Source: Georgenia ruanii (GTDB lineage Bacteria > Actinomycetota > Actinomycetes > Actinomycetales > Actinomycetaceae). Taken from it: a DNA stretch of 64,000 nt. The position numbers and the translations under genes are program-made. Numbering within the stretch: the first letter of the stretch is position 1; every line of letters begins with the position of its first letter. A model generated the notes under the pieces. The model worked only from the letters and a program-made list of their open reading frames with translations. It searched no databases and had not been told where the DNA came from. Location of the stretch: contig NZ_VUKE01000011.1 of assembly GCF_009193175.1 (NCBI RefSeq), forward strand, positions 62,001 to 126,000, given 5' to 3'. Shown in pieces: positions 24,943 to 33,470 of this stretch.

Positions 24943-26847
24943 CTAGATTGTCGGGTTCACAAGAGACCGAAGGTAATCGCGCGTCTCAGAATCGGCCGAG
25001 TACAGGAGCGTGCCTCGAAGGCCACGCGTCAGTAGGACCTTGTACACGTGCCTTACCAGACGATCGAATGTGGCGTCATCGACTGTCTTACGCGACTTGA
25101 AGTCGGGGTCCTTGTTGAACTCGCGTCGAGAGACCCATCGGTCCTCTCGCCACACGAGATCCGGCCCAATGATGACGCCGTTCCACGAGTATTCGAAGCC
25201 CTGTGCGGTGTAAACGCACCCGACCTGCTCGAAACCTGCGGGATCGTACGCCCACAGCCAGGACGGCGGTGCACCAGCGATCGCGCGGTCGCTCTTGAGG
25301 TTCCACGGCTTTGACCACGCACCGATTCTGACGTCAGGGACGAGCGAACCATCCTTGTTGGGGTTGCTCCACGGCCAGCAATAGCCAGCAGTCATGCGGG
25401 CGTTCTCGCCCGCGTCGAAGCGTGCCCGCAGCCGGCCCTCGAGTTCCTCGACTGAGTTGGCGACATCAACGGAAAACGTGGGCTCATCACGCCAGACAGG
25501 CGGCGACCCGTCGGCCTGGGTATCGAGCTCGCTGCGCAGCCCCAGAAGCACATGTACCCACTCGAGGTACTTATCGCTCCCGCCTGATCGGAACTGTCCG
25601 TTCAGATCGACCTGAGTCACCGGGATGCCACGCGCGGCGGCGTGCGCCTTGATGTCCGTGGCCGTACCCATCTCCCCTGGTCGCACCACCTGGTGCTCGT
25701 CAAGCAGGAAGACGGGCACCCGCGCGACATCGAGCAACTCCTCAACCTGGGGGCGCGCACGGTCGCGCAGCTGCTTGGGCGTGTACCGATTCACTGACTT
25801 CTCACGAATCCTGTGGGCTTCGTCGAGAACGACGACGTCGAGGTCGTTAGGCTCCGCCTCCATAAACGAGTTGAAGTACTTGAACAGGCTCTTCGTGCGA
25901 GTCGACCCCTTGCCCGCCACCTGCCGCATCGTCTGCGTGAACGACTTCGATCCTGTCGCGTGCAGAACGGTCCGGCCCTGCCGGGCGAGTTCACCGAGAA
26001 GCGAGAGAGCGATGACGCTCTTCCCACTACCGGGTGAACCCGTCACCACAACGACGTTCTTCTGATCGGCACGCCGTGCCCTCTCCACGGCGCGCAGGAC
26101 GAGCTCGTACGCCACACGTTGCTCATCCAGCAGCACGAACTGCTCGCGCTCCTGAATCTCCTTCGCAGCAACACTGAGCAGTTGCTTCGACGGAGCGATG
26201 GACGACGAGAGCAGGACGTCGGCCGCATTCCGTCCGGGCTCAGGCGCCAGCCGCGACCTGAGGAACTCGATGAAGTCTCCGCGTCGCTGTCCGGTGAACA
26301 CACGGCTCATGGGCGTCTGAGGGCGCTCCCACAGATCAGCGACCGTGCCGTCCGTGGCGTTATGCAGGTAAGCCACACCGGCGAGCGGGTCGGGCTCCTC
26401 AGCGAGGGCGCGAACAAAGTCGAATAGGTAGCCGCCATACCCCGCGACCTGAAGTCCCGGGTGGAGCGAGGGCCGGTAGGGCGCCGCCACCACGTCCACG
26501 AGGGTGTCACTGTCCTCCCAACGTGTGGCGGCGCTCCACTGCTTGAGCTCCACCACGACGTAGCTGGGACGGCCGGTCTTGGGATGAACGCCGGCGAGAA
26601 TGGCATCAGCGCGCTTGCTCGACAAGGGAAGCCGGTACTCGAGGATCACCTCAACGTCCGTGAGCCCCGCATCGTCGAGGTCCCGAGCAAGGACGGGGAG
26701 ACTACCGCGCCAGGATCGACGCTCCCCTGGACCTGGGCGCCCCGCTCCCTCGACCACCAGGTAATTCTCCAGCGTGTCCTCGATGACGGAGAAGTCGCTG
26801 CGAGCACCGTCACTCAGTGCACGAGCGGCAAGGCGAACGTTTCCCAC
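24943..26847 (-). CDS. PD-(D/E)XK nuclease-like domain fused to DUF2075 (Schlafen-3-type) helicase
   Basis: This 634-residue protein has an N-terminal PD-(D/E)XK-like domain (Asp81 in KRADAIL, then VVVELKQW with E100-x-K102) and a C-terminal DUF2075 SF1-type helicase (Walker A GSPGSGKS near residue 272, Walker B VVVLDEAHR, then the FRSGG and AQGFEY helicase motifs). Such architecture is frequent in phage-defence loci. GTG at 26847 follows AGGGGA. It ends 152 bp before the AriA-like gene on the same strand and could be part of one transcript. Confidence 0.8.
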   Translation of the reverse strand: MGNVRLAARALSDGARSDFSVIEDTLENYLVVEGAGRPGPGERRSWRGSLPVLARDLDDAGLTDVEVILEYRLPLSSKRADAILAGVHPKTGRPSYVVVELKQWSAATRWEDSDTLVDVVAAPYRPSLHPGLQVAGYGGYLFDFVRALAEEPDPLAGVAYLHNATDGTVADLWERPQTPMSRVFTGQRRGDFIEFLRSRLAPEPGRNAADVLLSSSIAPSKQLLSVAAKEIQEREQFVLLDEQRVAYELVLRAVERARRADQKNVVVVTGSPGSGKSVIALSLLGELARQGRTVLHATGSKSFTQTMRQVAGKGSTRTKSLFKYFNSFMEAEPNDLDVVVLDEAHRIREKSVNRYTPKQLRDRARPQVEELLDVARVPVFLLDEHQVVRPGEMGTATDIKAHAAARGIPVTQVDLNGQFRSGGSDKYLEWVHVLLGLRSELDTQADGSPPVWRDEPTFSVDVANSVEELEGRLRARFDAGENARMTAGYCWPWSNPNKDGSLVPDVRIGAWSKPWNLKSDRAIAGAPPSWLWAYDPAGFEQVGCVYTAQGFEYSWNGVIIGPDLVWREDRWVSRREFNKDPDFKSRKTVDDATFDRLVRHVYKVLLTRGLRGTLLYSADSETRDYLRSLVNPTI

Positions 26848-27018
26848 GAATGTCCCCTGAGCAGCACGAATCAACGTGCGGAGGGGACATATCTGCGTGC
26901 AGAAGTCCGTCGAACCGCTTTCGGACCAGGCTATCGGCTTTTGCGGCTGACCCGTCGCGCATCTGATAAGCGGACGCGGCGACGGACGGCCGCGAGCATG
27001 GAGATACGGTGACCCTCC

Positions 27019-27780
27019 GTGGACTACCCGGGCCTCGGCACTCTCATCAACGTCGGCGCAATCGTTGTCGGCGCTCTCCTCGGGATGGCCGTCGGCCAGC
27101 GCCTCCCGGAGCGCGTGCGCGACGTCGTAACCGACTGTCTCGGACTGGTCACGCTCCTCGTAGCGGCGCAGTCGGCCATGAGCGTGGCGGACCCCGCGCT
27201 CTCCGCTGCCGTCGGCTCCGGCGCCGCCCTCATCGTTCTCGGAGCGCTCCTGATCGGGAGCATCGTGGGCTCTGGCCTGCGGATCGCCGACCGACTCGAG
27301 GGCCTCGCCGGCCGGGTCCATGCCTGGACCACCCGACCTGGCGCTGTCCGGCTCGAGGCCTCCGGCGCGCGGCAGCGATTCATCGACGGCTGGCTGACCG
27401 CCACCTTGCTCTTCTGCGTCGGCCCGCTGGCGGTGCTCGGCAGCATCTCCGACGGCCTCGGCCTCGGCATCGACCAGCTCGTCCTCAAGGCCGTCCTCGA
27501 CGGCTTCGCCGCGCTCGCCTTCGCCTCCACCTTCGGCGTCGGGGTGCTGCTCTCTGCGGTATCCGTTGGCGTGTACCAGGGTGCCCTGACCGTCGTCGGG
27601 ATGCTGCTCGGCTCGGTCGTCCCCGAGGCGCACGTCGCGGCGCTGACGGCCACCGGCGGGCTCATGCTCGTGGGCATCGGCCTGCGTCTGCTGCGCATCC
27701 GCGACGTCCCGGTGGCAGACATGCTCCCGGCGCTCGCCGTCGCCCCACTACTCACGCAGGTCGTCGTGCTGTTCCGCTGA
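27019..27780 (+). CDS. DUF554 membrane protein (YqgA/YdfK-like)
   Basis: This is a 253-residue membrane protein with about seven helices matching DUF554: GTLINVGAIVVGALLG start, GLVTLLVAAQSA, and the FIDGWLTATLLFCVGPLAVLG segment. Homologues are inner-membrane proteins of unknown function. The GTG at 27019 lies 8 nt after TACGGT, a leaderless pattern. It forms the right edge of the defence island. Confidence 0.85.
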   Translation: MDYPGLGTLINVGAIVVGALLGMAVGQRLPERVRDVVTDCLGLVTLLVAAQSAMSVADPALSAAVGSGAALIVLGALLIGSIVGSGLRIADRLEGLAGRVHAWTTRPGAVRLEASGARQRFIDGWLTATLLFCVGPLAVLGSISDGLGLGIDQLVLKAVLDGFAALAFASTFGVGVLLSAVSVGVYQGALTVVGMLLGSVVPEAHVAALTATGGLMLVGIGLRLLRIRDVPVADMLPALAVAPLLTQVVVLFR

Positions 27781-27851
27781 CGCCCGGCCACGCCGTCGGG
27801 GCGTCGCCCAACGCGCCCGGCCGCCGCCACCGTTCAGTGGCGACCGAACCC

Positions 27852-27897
27852 CTCCCAAGCGAACCCCAAGTGGCGCCCAAGCGTCCTCGGCCACGGT
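27852..27897 (+). promoter_or_regulatory. SARP-type operator: three direct repeats, 11-bp period
   Basis: Three CCCAAG units have their AAG triplets at 27857, 27868 and 27879, an exact 11-bp period. A CACGGT -10-like box starts at 27892, 10 bp after the last repeat. SARP/AfsR regulators bind such 11-bp-spaced direct repeats just upstream of -10. The same layout is found before the paralogous gene at 50019. Confidence 0.75.
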
Positions 27898-27934
27898 GAT
27901 CCCACCCGATCACCACCAGACCGAGAGCGAGCTC

Positions 27935-29338
27935 ATGTCCTCCGACATGCCCACCGGCACCACCACCGCCACCGACCTGCGCGCCCCCGGCGCGGGCGCC
28001 GTCCACCTGCCCGGCGACCCCGGCTACGACACCGCCCGCCAGCCCTGGAGCATCGGCCACGACCAGCGCCCCGCCGCCGTCGCCGCGCCCACGACCGCCG
28101 CCGAGGTCGCCGCCGTGGTGCGCCGCGCCGCGGCCGCCGGGCTGCGCGTGGCCCCGCAGGGCACCGGCCACAACGCCGGCCCCCTGGCCGCCCAGGACCT
28201 CAGCGACGTCGTCCTCCTGCGCACCGGCGCCCTGGACGAGGTCACCATCGACCCCGCCACCCGCCGCGCCCGCGTCGGCGCCGGCGTCATCTGGCAGCCG
28301 GCCGTCGAGGCCGCCGCCGCCCACGGCCTGGCCGCCCTGCACGGCTCCTCCCCCGACGTCGGCCTCGCCGGGTACTCCCTGGGCGGCGGCATCGGCTGGT
28401 ACGCCCGGCAGCTGGGCCTGGCCGCAAACAGCCTCACCGCCGTCGAGCTGATCACCGCCGACGGCGAGCTGGTCCGCGCCGACCGGCACGAGAACGCCGA
28501 GCTGTTCTGGGCGCTGCGCGGCGGGGGCGGCGGCCTCGGCGCCGTCACCGCCCTGGAGTTCCGCCTCTACCCCATCGACTCCGCCTACGCGGGCATGCTG
28601 ATGTGGGACGTCGCCGACGCCGAGAAGGTGCTGCGCACCTGGGCCGCCTGGGCGCCCACCGCCCCCGACGAGATCACCACCGCCTTCCGGCTCCTGAAGC
28701 TCCCGCCGCTGCCCGAGCTGCCCGAGCCCGTGCGCGGCCGGCATCTCGCCGTCGTCGACGGCGCCGTCCTCGCCTCCGACGAGCGGGCCACCGAGCTCCT
28801 CGCCGAGCTGCGGGCCCTGCGCCCGGAGATCGACACCTTCGCCCGCATCCCCGCCCCGGCCGTCACCCGCATCCACATGGACCCCGAGGGCCCCACCCCA
28901 TCGGTCTCGGACGCCGCCCTGCTCGGCTCGGCACCGGACGGCGCGATCGACGGCCTGCTGGCGCAGATGGGCCCCGGCTCGACGTCCACGCTGCTCATGG
29001 CCGAGCTGCGCCAGCTCGGCGGGGCGCTGGGCCGCCGGCACGAGGGCGGCGGCGCGCTCGACCGGCTCGACGCGGCCTTCACCGCCTACGGCGTGGCGAT
29101 CGCCCCGACCCCGGAGATGGCTGCCGCCGGCGCGGACGACGCCCGCGCGCTGATCGGCGCACTGTCCCCCTGGGCCAACGGCCGCCAGTACCTCAACTAC
29201 GCCGAGAACGTCGTCGACCCGCGCACCGGGTTCGACGCCGACACCTGGGCGAAGCTGTCGGCGATCCGCGCCTCGGTGGACCCGGGCGGGATGTTCGTGG
29301 CTAACCACGCGGTCGGCCGGGAGCCGGCCACCTCCTGA
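27935..29338 (+). CDS. FAD-linked oxidoreductase, berberine-bridge type (module 1)
   Basis: This 467-residue flavoprotein of the PCMH/BBE family has an N-terminal FAD-binding domain (VAPQGTGHNAG with His79, probable FAD linkage; LHGSSPDVGLAGYSLGGG) and the C-terminal BBE-type YLNYAEN and VDPGGMFVANH. The second (Cys) linkage site of bicovalent oxidases is absent. It would oxidise sugars or secondary metabolites with O2; the substrate is unknown. ATG at 27935 is preceded by GAGAGCGAG. It is the first gene of a two-gene module (oxidase, SARP regulator) duplicated at 50019-54913. Confidence 0.85.
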   Translation: MSSDMPTGTTTATDLRAPGAGAVHLPGDPGYDTARQPWSIGHDQRPAAVAAPTTAAEVAAVVRRAAAAGLRVAPQGTGHNAGPLAAQDLSDVVLLRTGALDEVTIDPATRRARVGAGVIWQPAVEAAAAHGLAALHGSSPDVGLAGYSLGGGIGWYARQLGLAANSLTAVELITADGELVRADRHENAELFWALRGGGGGLGAVTALEFRLYPIDSAYAGMLMWDVADAEKVLRTWAAWAPTAPDEITTAFRLLKLPPLPELPEPVRGRHLAVVDGAVLASDERATELLAELRALRPEIDTFARIPAPAVTRIHMDPEGPTPSVSDAALLGSAPDGAIDGLLAQMGPGSTSTLLMAELRQLGGALGRRHEGGGALDRLDAAFTAYGVAIAPTPEMAAAGADDARALIGALSPWANGRQYLNYAENVVDPRTGFDADTWAKLSAIRASVDPGGMFVANHAVGREPATS

Positions 29339-29361
29339 CGCATCACTTCAAGACAGGCCAC

Positions 29362-29412
29362 CCGCGCGGGGCGGGACGGGACGCGAAAGCGCCGCCGTCC
29401 CTCCCCGCGCGG
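29362..29412 (+). terminator. Strong hairpin after oxidase gene
   Basis: Eighteen-base arms (29362-29379 and 29395-29412) pair with one mismatch and a 15-nt loop. It lies between the oxidase stop and the regulator's -10 box, so the two genes are probably separately transcribed. A comparable C5/G5 hairpin lies in the same place in module 2 (about 51445-51475). Confidence 0.65.
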
Positions 29413-29415
29413 CCC

Positions 29416-29431
29416 TATGCTCCGGCGCGTG
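29416..29431 (+). promoter_or_regulatory. Leaderless promoter -10 box of SARP regulator 1
   Basis: TATGCT (29416-29421) is followed after 7 nt by the GTG start at 29429, so the transcript should begin at or near the start codon. The same GGCCCTATGCTCC string occurs before the histidine kinase at 33468. Confidence 0.6.
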
Positions 29432-32400
29432 AGGATCGCCGTGCTCGGCCCGGTGGAGGCGCACCGCGACTCCCCGGTCGACCTCGGCACCCGCAAGCAG
29501 CGCGCCCTGGTCGCCGCGCTCGCGCTGCACCGCGGCCGCCCGGTGCCCGTCGACACCCTCGTCGACCTGCTGTGGCGCGACACCCCGCCGCCCGGGGTGG
29601 CCGGCACCCTGCAGGCCTACGTCGCCGGGCTGCGCCGCGGCCTCGAGCCGGACCGGCCCGCCCGGGCGCCGGCCACCGTGCTGGTCACCCGCGGGCCCGG
29701 CTACGCCCTGGAGCTGGACCCCGCCGACCTGGACGTCGTCGCCTTCGAGGAGGCGGCGGCCGAGGCGCACCGCGCGCTCGCCGGTGCCTCCCCCATCCCC
29801 GATGGTGCTCCCGCCGCGCGCCTGACCGGCGCCGTTCTCGACGACGCCGCGGGCCGCCTCGAGGACGCGCTGACGCTGTGGCGCGGCACGCCGTTCGCCG
29901 AGCTCGACGACGCCCCGGCCGTGCTGGCCGAGCGGGCCCGGCTGGAGGAGCTGCGGCTGCTCGCCGTCGAGGACCTCGCCGTCGCCCGCCTCGCCCAGGG
30001 CCAGCACGGCGCCGCGGCCGCCGAGCTCGAGGCGCTCACCGCCGCGCACCCGCTGCGCGAGCGGCTCTGGGCGCTGCGCGCCGTGGCCCTGACCCGCGCC
30101 GGCCGCCAGGCCGACGCCCTCGCCGCGCTCCGCCAGGTGCGCGACCTGCTCGCCGACGAGCTCGGCCTGGAGCCCGGCCCCGAGCTCCGCCACCTGACGA
30201 CCGCGATCCTGCGCCAGGACCCGGCTCTGGCTTGGACGCCGCCCGCCACCAAGAGCCGCGGCAACAGCGACGCCACCACGAAAGACACCGGACCCGCGCA
30301 GCCCGTGGCGACGAGCGAGGCCGCCGCAGGAACCGTCACCACGCAGGACGCCACCGGGCAGGCCAGATCGCGGACGGCGGCAGTCGCGACCGCACCGGCC
30401 GCCGCCCCGCTCCCGCACGCCTGGCCCCTGGCCGGCCGCGACCGTGAGCTCGCAGCACTCACCGACCTGCTCGATCAGGCCGGCGCCGGGACGCCCGCCT
30501 TCGCCGTCGTCACCGGCGAGCCGGGCATCGGCAAGTCGCGCCTGGTCGCCGAGCTCGCCGGACACGCCCGCCCCCGCGGCGCCCGGGTCCTTATCGGCCG
30601 CTGCTCCCAGGACGACGGCGCACCACCGCTGTACCCGTGGGCGGCGGTGCTCGGCGGCCTGGGCCAGGACCTGCCGCTGGGCGTGGGCGAGGAGGACGAG
30701 GGCGCGGCCTTCCGCACCTGGGAGCGCATCGTCACCGCGCTCACGGCGGCCGCCGCCGACGCCCCGGTGCTCGTGGTCCTCGATGACCTGCACTGGGCCG
30801 ACCCGGCCAGCCTGCGGGTGCTGCGCCTGCTGGGCGAGACCGTCGAGACCGGCCGGCTGCTCGTCCTCGCCACCTGGCGCGAAGAGGCGACGGGCGAGCC
30901 GCTGGCGGCGGTGGCCGAGACGCTCGCGCGCCGCCACGCGGTCCGCCTGCACCTGGACGGCCTGGAGCGGGACGCGGCCGCCGCGGTGGTCACCGCCGTC
31001 GCCGGCACCGCGCCCGACCCGGCGGCGACGGCGGCGCTGTGCGAGCGCACCGGCGGCAACGCGTTCTTCCTCGTCGAGTACGCCCGGCTGGCCGGCGAAA
31101 GGGGTGACCTCGCCGCCCTGCTCGCCGAGCCGGACCCGCCCGCGGCGGTGCGCGACGTGCTGCGCCGCCGCCTGGACCGGCTGCCCCAGACGACGATGAC
31201 CGCGCTGCGGGCGGCCGCCGTCGTCGGGCGCCGGTTCGACCTCGCGACAGCGGCCGCGGCCGCCAGCACGGCGGAGGACGACTTGCTCGACGCGCTCGAG
31301 CCGGCCCTGGCCGCGGGGCTGGTGCGCGAGGAGGGCGTCGACTCCTTCGCGTTCGCGCACGCCCTGGTCCGCGACACGCTGTGGGCGACGCTGCCCGCCT
31401 CCCGCCGCGCGCGGGTGCACGCCCGGGTCGCCGCCCACCTCGAGCCGGCGCCGGGGCACGAGACGCAGACGGCGCACCACTGGCTGCGCGCCGGACCGAA
31501 CCATGCCGCCCGGGCGTGGCGCGCCGCCGTCGCCGCGGCCGCCGCCGCCCGCCGGTTGCATGCCCACGACGACGCCGCCGAGCTGCTGCGTTCCGCCCGG
31601 GAGGCGCTCGCGGCCGACCCGGGCGCCACCGCGCGGGACCGCTACGCCGTCCTCATGACGCTGGCCGAGGCCCACCGGTGGGCCGGCGACTGGGCCGGGC
31701 TGGCGGCCGCCTCCCGGGATGCGGCCGCCGTGGCGGAGGAGCTCGGCGACGTCGAGCTGCTGGCCCGGGCGGCGTGCGCGCCGACCACGGGGGCGCTGTG
31801 GCAGCTGGCCGAGGCCGGGATGGTCTCGGCGCTGGCGGTCGCGACGCTGCGGCGGGTCCTCGTCGCCTTGCCACCCGGCGACGGGGCGCCGCGCTGCCGG
31901 GTGATGCTCAGCCTGGCCGCCGAGCTGTACTACGCCGCGGACGTGCCCGAGCGGCGCGACCTGGTCGCGGGCGCCCTGGCGATGGCGCGCCGGCTCGGCG
32001 ACGACGCGCTGCTCCTCGACGCCTACCCGATCGCCTTCGTCGCCCTGTGGCACCCCGCCACGCGCGAGGAGCGGCTGGGCTGGGCCACCGCGGCCGCCCA
32101 GCTCGCCACCCGCCTGGGCGACGACCGCGCCGTCGTCCTCGCGTCCTGCCTGCTCGCGGCGGTGCAGGGCGAGCTGGGCCTGGTCGCCGAGATGTGGCGG
32201 ACGGTGGCGGCGGCGCGCGAGCACGCGACCCGGCTGCGGCTGCCCTTCCCCCTGCTCGTGCTCGACAACCTCGAGCTGCCCTGGCTGGCGATGGGCGGGC
32301 GGTTCGACGAGGCCGAGCAGCGGATGGCGGACATCGAGGCCCGGCACCGCGCCGTCTCCCTGCCGCTGACGTCGGCCGCCGTCGCCGGCACGCGCATCGC

Positions 32401-32869
32401 GCTGCGGATCTGGCAGGACCGCAGCGCCGAGATCGCCCCGCTGCTGCTGGGGCTGGAGGGCGGGTACCTGCCGGTGACCGCCTCGGTGCTCGTGCACGCC
32501 CTGCGGGCCGGGGATCGCGAGCGGGCGCGGGCGCACCTCGCCGCGCACCCGGTGACCCTCGAGCACGACACCTGGTTCTCGATGCTCGACTGGGGCATGG
32601 CCGGCGAGGCGGCCCTCGGGCTCGGCGACGCCGAGCTGGGCGCCGCGGCCCACGCCAAGCTGGCGCCGTACGCCGGGCAGGTCTGCTGCGCCGGGGGCGG
32701 CAACGCCTCGGGCCCGGTGGACATGTACCTGGCCATGGCGGCGTTCGCGGCCGGGCGCTTCGAGGAGGCGATGGCGCACGCGGACCGGGCGGAGGAGCTG
32801 TGCGCGGCGTGGGAGATTCCGCTGGCCGCCGCCCGGCTGCGGCGGCACCGGGAGCGGCACGGGTTCTGA
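29429..32869 (+). CDS. SARP/AfsR-type regulator with BTAD and AAA ATPase domains (module 1)
   Basis: This 1146-residue regulator has a trans_reg_C winged helix (1-95: DLGTRKQRALVAALAL, VAGTLQAYVAGLRRGL), BTAD (about 100-255, ending ELGLEPGPELRHLTTAILRQDP), an Ala/Thr linker, an AAA-type NTPase (Walker A GEPGIGKS near 364; Walker B VLVVLDDLHWAD near 449) and a long TPR-like C-terminal half. Such proteins activate adjacent genes. The GTG at 29429 matches the start of its paralogue at 51506. It likely acts on the 11-bp repeats before the oxidase gene. Confidence 0.85.
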   Translation: MRIAVLGPVEAHRDSPVDLGTRKQRALVAALALHRGRPVPVDTLVDLLWRDTPPPGVAGTLQAYVAGLRRGLEPDRPARAPATVLVTRGPGYALELDPADLDVVAFEEAAAEAHRALAGASPIPDGAPAARLTGAVLDDAAGRLEDALTLWRGTPFAELDDAPAVLAERARLEELRLLAVEDLAVARLAQGQHGAAAAELEALTAAHPLRERLWALRAVALTRAGRQADALAALRQVRDLLADELGLEPGPELRHLTTAILRQDPALAWTPPATKSRGNSDATTKDTGPAQPVATSEAAAGTVTTQDATGQARSRTAAVATAPAAAPLPHAWPLAGRDRELAALTDLLDQAGAGTPAFAVVTGEPGIGKSRLVAELAGHARPRGARVLIGRCSQDDGAPPLYPWAAVLGGLGQDLPLGVGEEDEGAAFRTWERIVTALTAAAADAPVLVVLDDLHWADPASLRVLRLLGETVETGRLLVLATWREEATGEPLAAVAETLARRHAVRLHLDGLERDAAAAVVTAVAGTAPDPAATAALCERTGGNAFFLVEYARLAGERGDLAALLAEPDPPAAVRDVLRRRLDRLPQTTMTALRAAAVVGRRFDLATAAAAASTAEDDLLDALEPALAAGLVREEGVDSFAFAHALVRDTLWATLPASRRARVHARVAAHLEPAPGHETQTAHHWLRAGPNHAARAWRAAVAAAAAARRLHAHDDAAELLRSAREALAADPGATARDRYAVLMTLAEAHRWAGDWAGLAAASRDAAAVAEELGDVELLARAACAPTTGALWQLAEAGMVSALAVATLRRVLVALPPGDGAPRCRVMLSLAAELYYAADVPERRDLVAGALAMARRLGDDALLLDAYPIAFVALWHPATREERLGWATAAAQLATRLGDDRAVVLASCLLAAVQGELGLVAEMWRTVAAAREHATRLRLPFPLLVLDNLELPWLAMGGRFDEAEQRMADIEARHRAVSLPLTSAAVAGTRIALRIWQDRSAEIAPLLLGLEGGYLPVTASVLVHALRAGDRERARAHLAAHPVTLEHDTWFSMLDWGMAGEAALGLGDAELGAAAHAKLAPYAGQVCCAGGGNASGPVDMYLAMAAFAAGRFEEAMAHADRAEELCAAWEIPLAAARLRRHRERHGF

Positions 32870-32910
32870 GGCGGGGCTCGTTCGTCGGCCGGGCGGACCT
32901 CGCACCAGGA

Positions 32911-32942
32911 CGCCGCCGGCGGCATGGCAGCCGCCGTCGGCG
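32911..32942. terminator. Bidirectional hairpin terminator
   Basis: Thirteen-base arms at 32911-32923 and 32930-32942 pair with one mismatch and a 6-nt loop, between convergent stops at 32869 and 32951. Confidence 0.6.
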
Positions 32943-32950
32943 AGTCTTCC

Positions 32951-33379
32951 TCAGCGGACCACCCGCTCCCCCCGGCGGTCGGTCAGCTCACTCCGGCGGT
33001 CGGCCGGGTCCGTCCGACGGCCCAGCCAGGCCGCGAGGCCGAGCGTCAGCGCGCCGACGACCCAGAGGTTGAGCTCGGTCCACGCCCAGTGTCCGGCGGC
33101 CCGGTCGCCCACCAGCGCGCCGATGAGGACGACGGCGAGCCAGCCGGCCACGACGGCCCCCAGGCCTGCCGCGAACCTGACAGGGGTCGATGCGGCACGG
33201 GCCAGGGCGGCGCCGCAGGTGGCCAGGGCGGCCATCCAGGCAGCGAGGCCCAGGAAGAAGAGCGGGTTCTCGAGCGGGCTTCTGTCGAGCCCGCCGGCGA
33301 CGCCGATGGCGACGGCCTTGGCGGTCCAGGCGCCGGCGGCGAGCAGGGCGGTGGTCAGGGCGATTCGAGTGGTGTTCAT
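32951..33379 (-). CDS. Small four-helix membrane protein
   Basis: This 142-residue protein has four predicted membrane helices (about 5-25, 42-64, 72-92, 102-122) and a very Arg/Asp-rich C-terminal tail. I recognise no family. The ATG at 33379 is preferred because the hydrophobic part begins there. It is divergent from the histidine kinase gene, with 88 bp between, and could be linked to its signal, but nothing shows that. Confidence 0.65.
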   Translation of the reverse strand: MNTTRIALTTALLAAGAWTAKAVAIGVAGGLDRSPLENPLFFLGLAAWMAALATCGAALARAASTPVRFAAGLGAVVAGWLAVVLIGALVGDRAAGHWAWTELNLWVVGALTLGLAAWLGRRTDPADRRSELTDRRGERVVR

Positions 33380-33454
33380 GGCGAGAAGACTGGCCGCGCC
33401 GGAAGTCCCGACGCGTCCCTCTCGAGAGTGACGTCCGGTGATTCCTCCCGGCCC

Positions 33455-33470
33455 TATGCTCCCTGCCGTG
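33455..33470 (+). promoter_or_regulatory. Leaderless promoter -10 box of histidine kinase
   Basis: TATGCT (33455-33460) is followed after 7 nt by the GTG start at 33468. The sequence GGCCCTATGCTCC is identical to that before the SARP gene at 29429. Confidence 0.6.

Noticed and set aside
22595-27018. Attachment sites or an integrase bounding the defence island
   Set aside because: No integrase, tRNA gene or flanking direct repeats were found by eye; a computed search for repeats would be needed.
29348-32905. 1185-codon minus-strand frame opposite SARP regulator 1
   Set aside because: Composition is Gly/Arg/Gln-rich, it has no domain, and the plus strand carries a clear winged-helix/BTAD/AAA protein.
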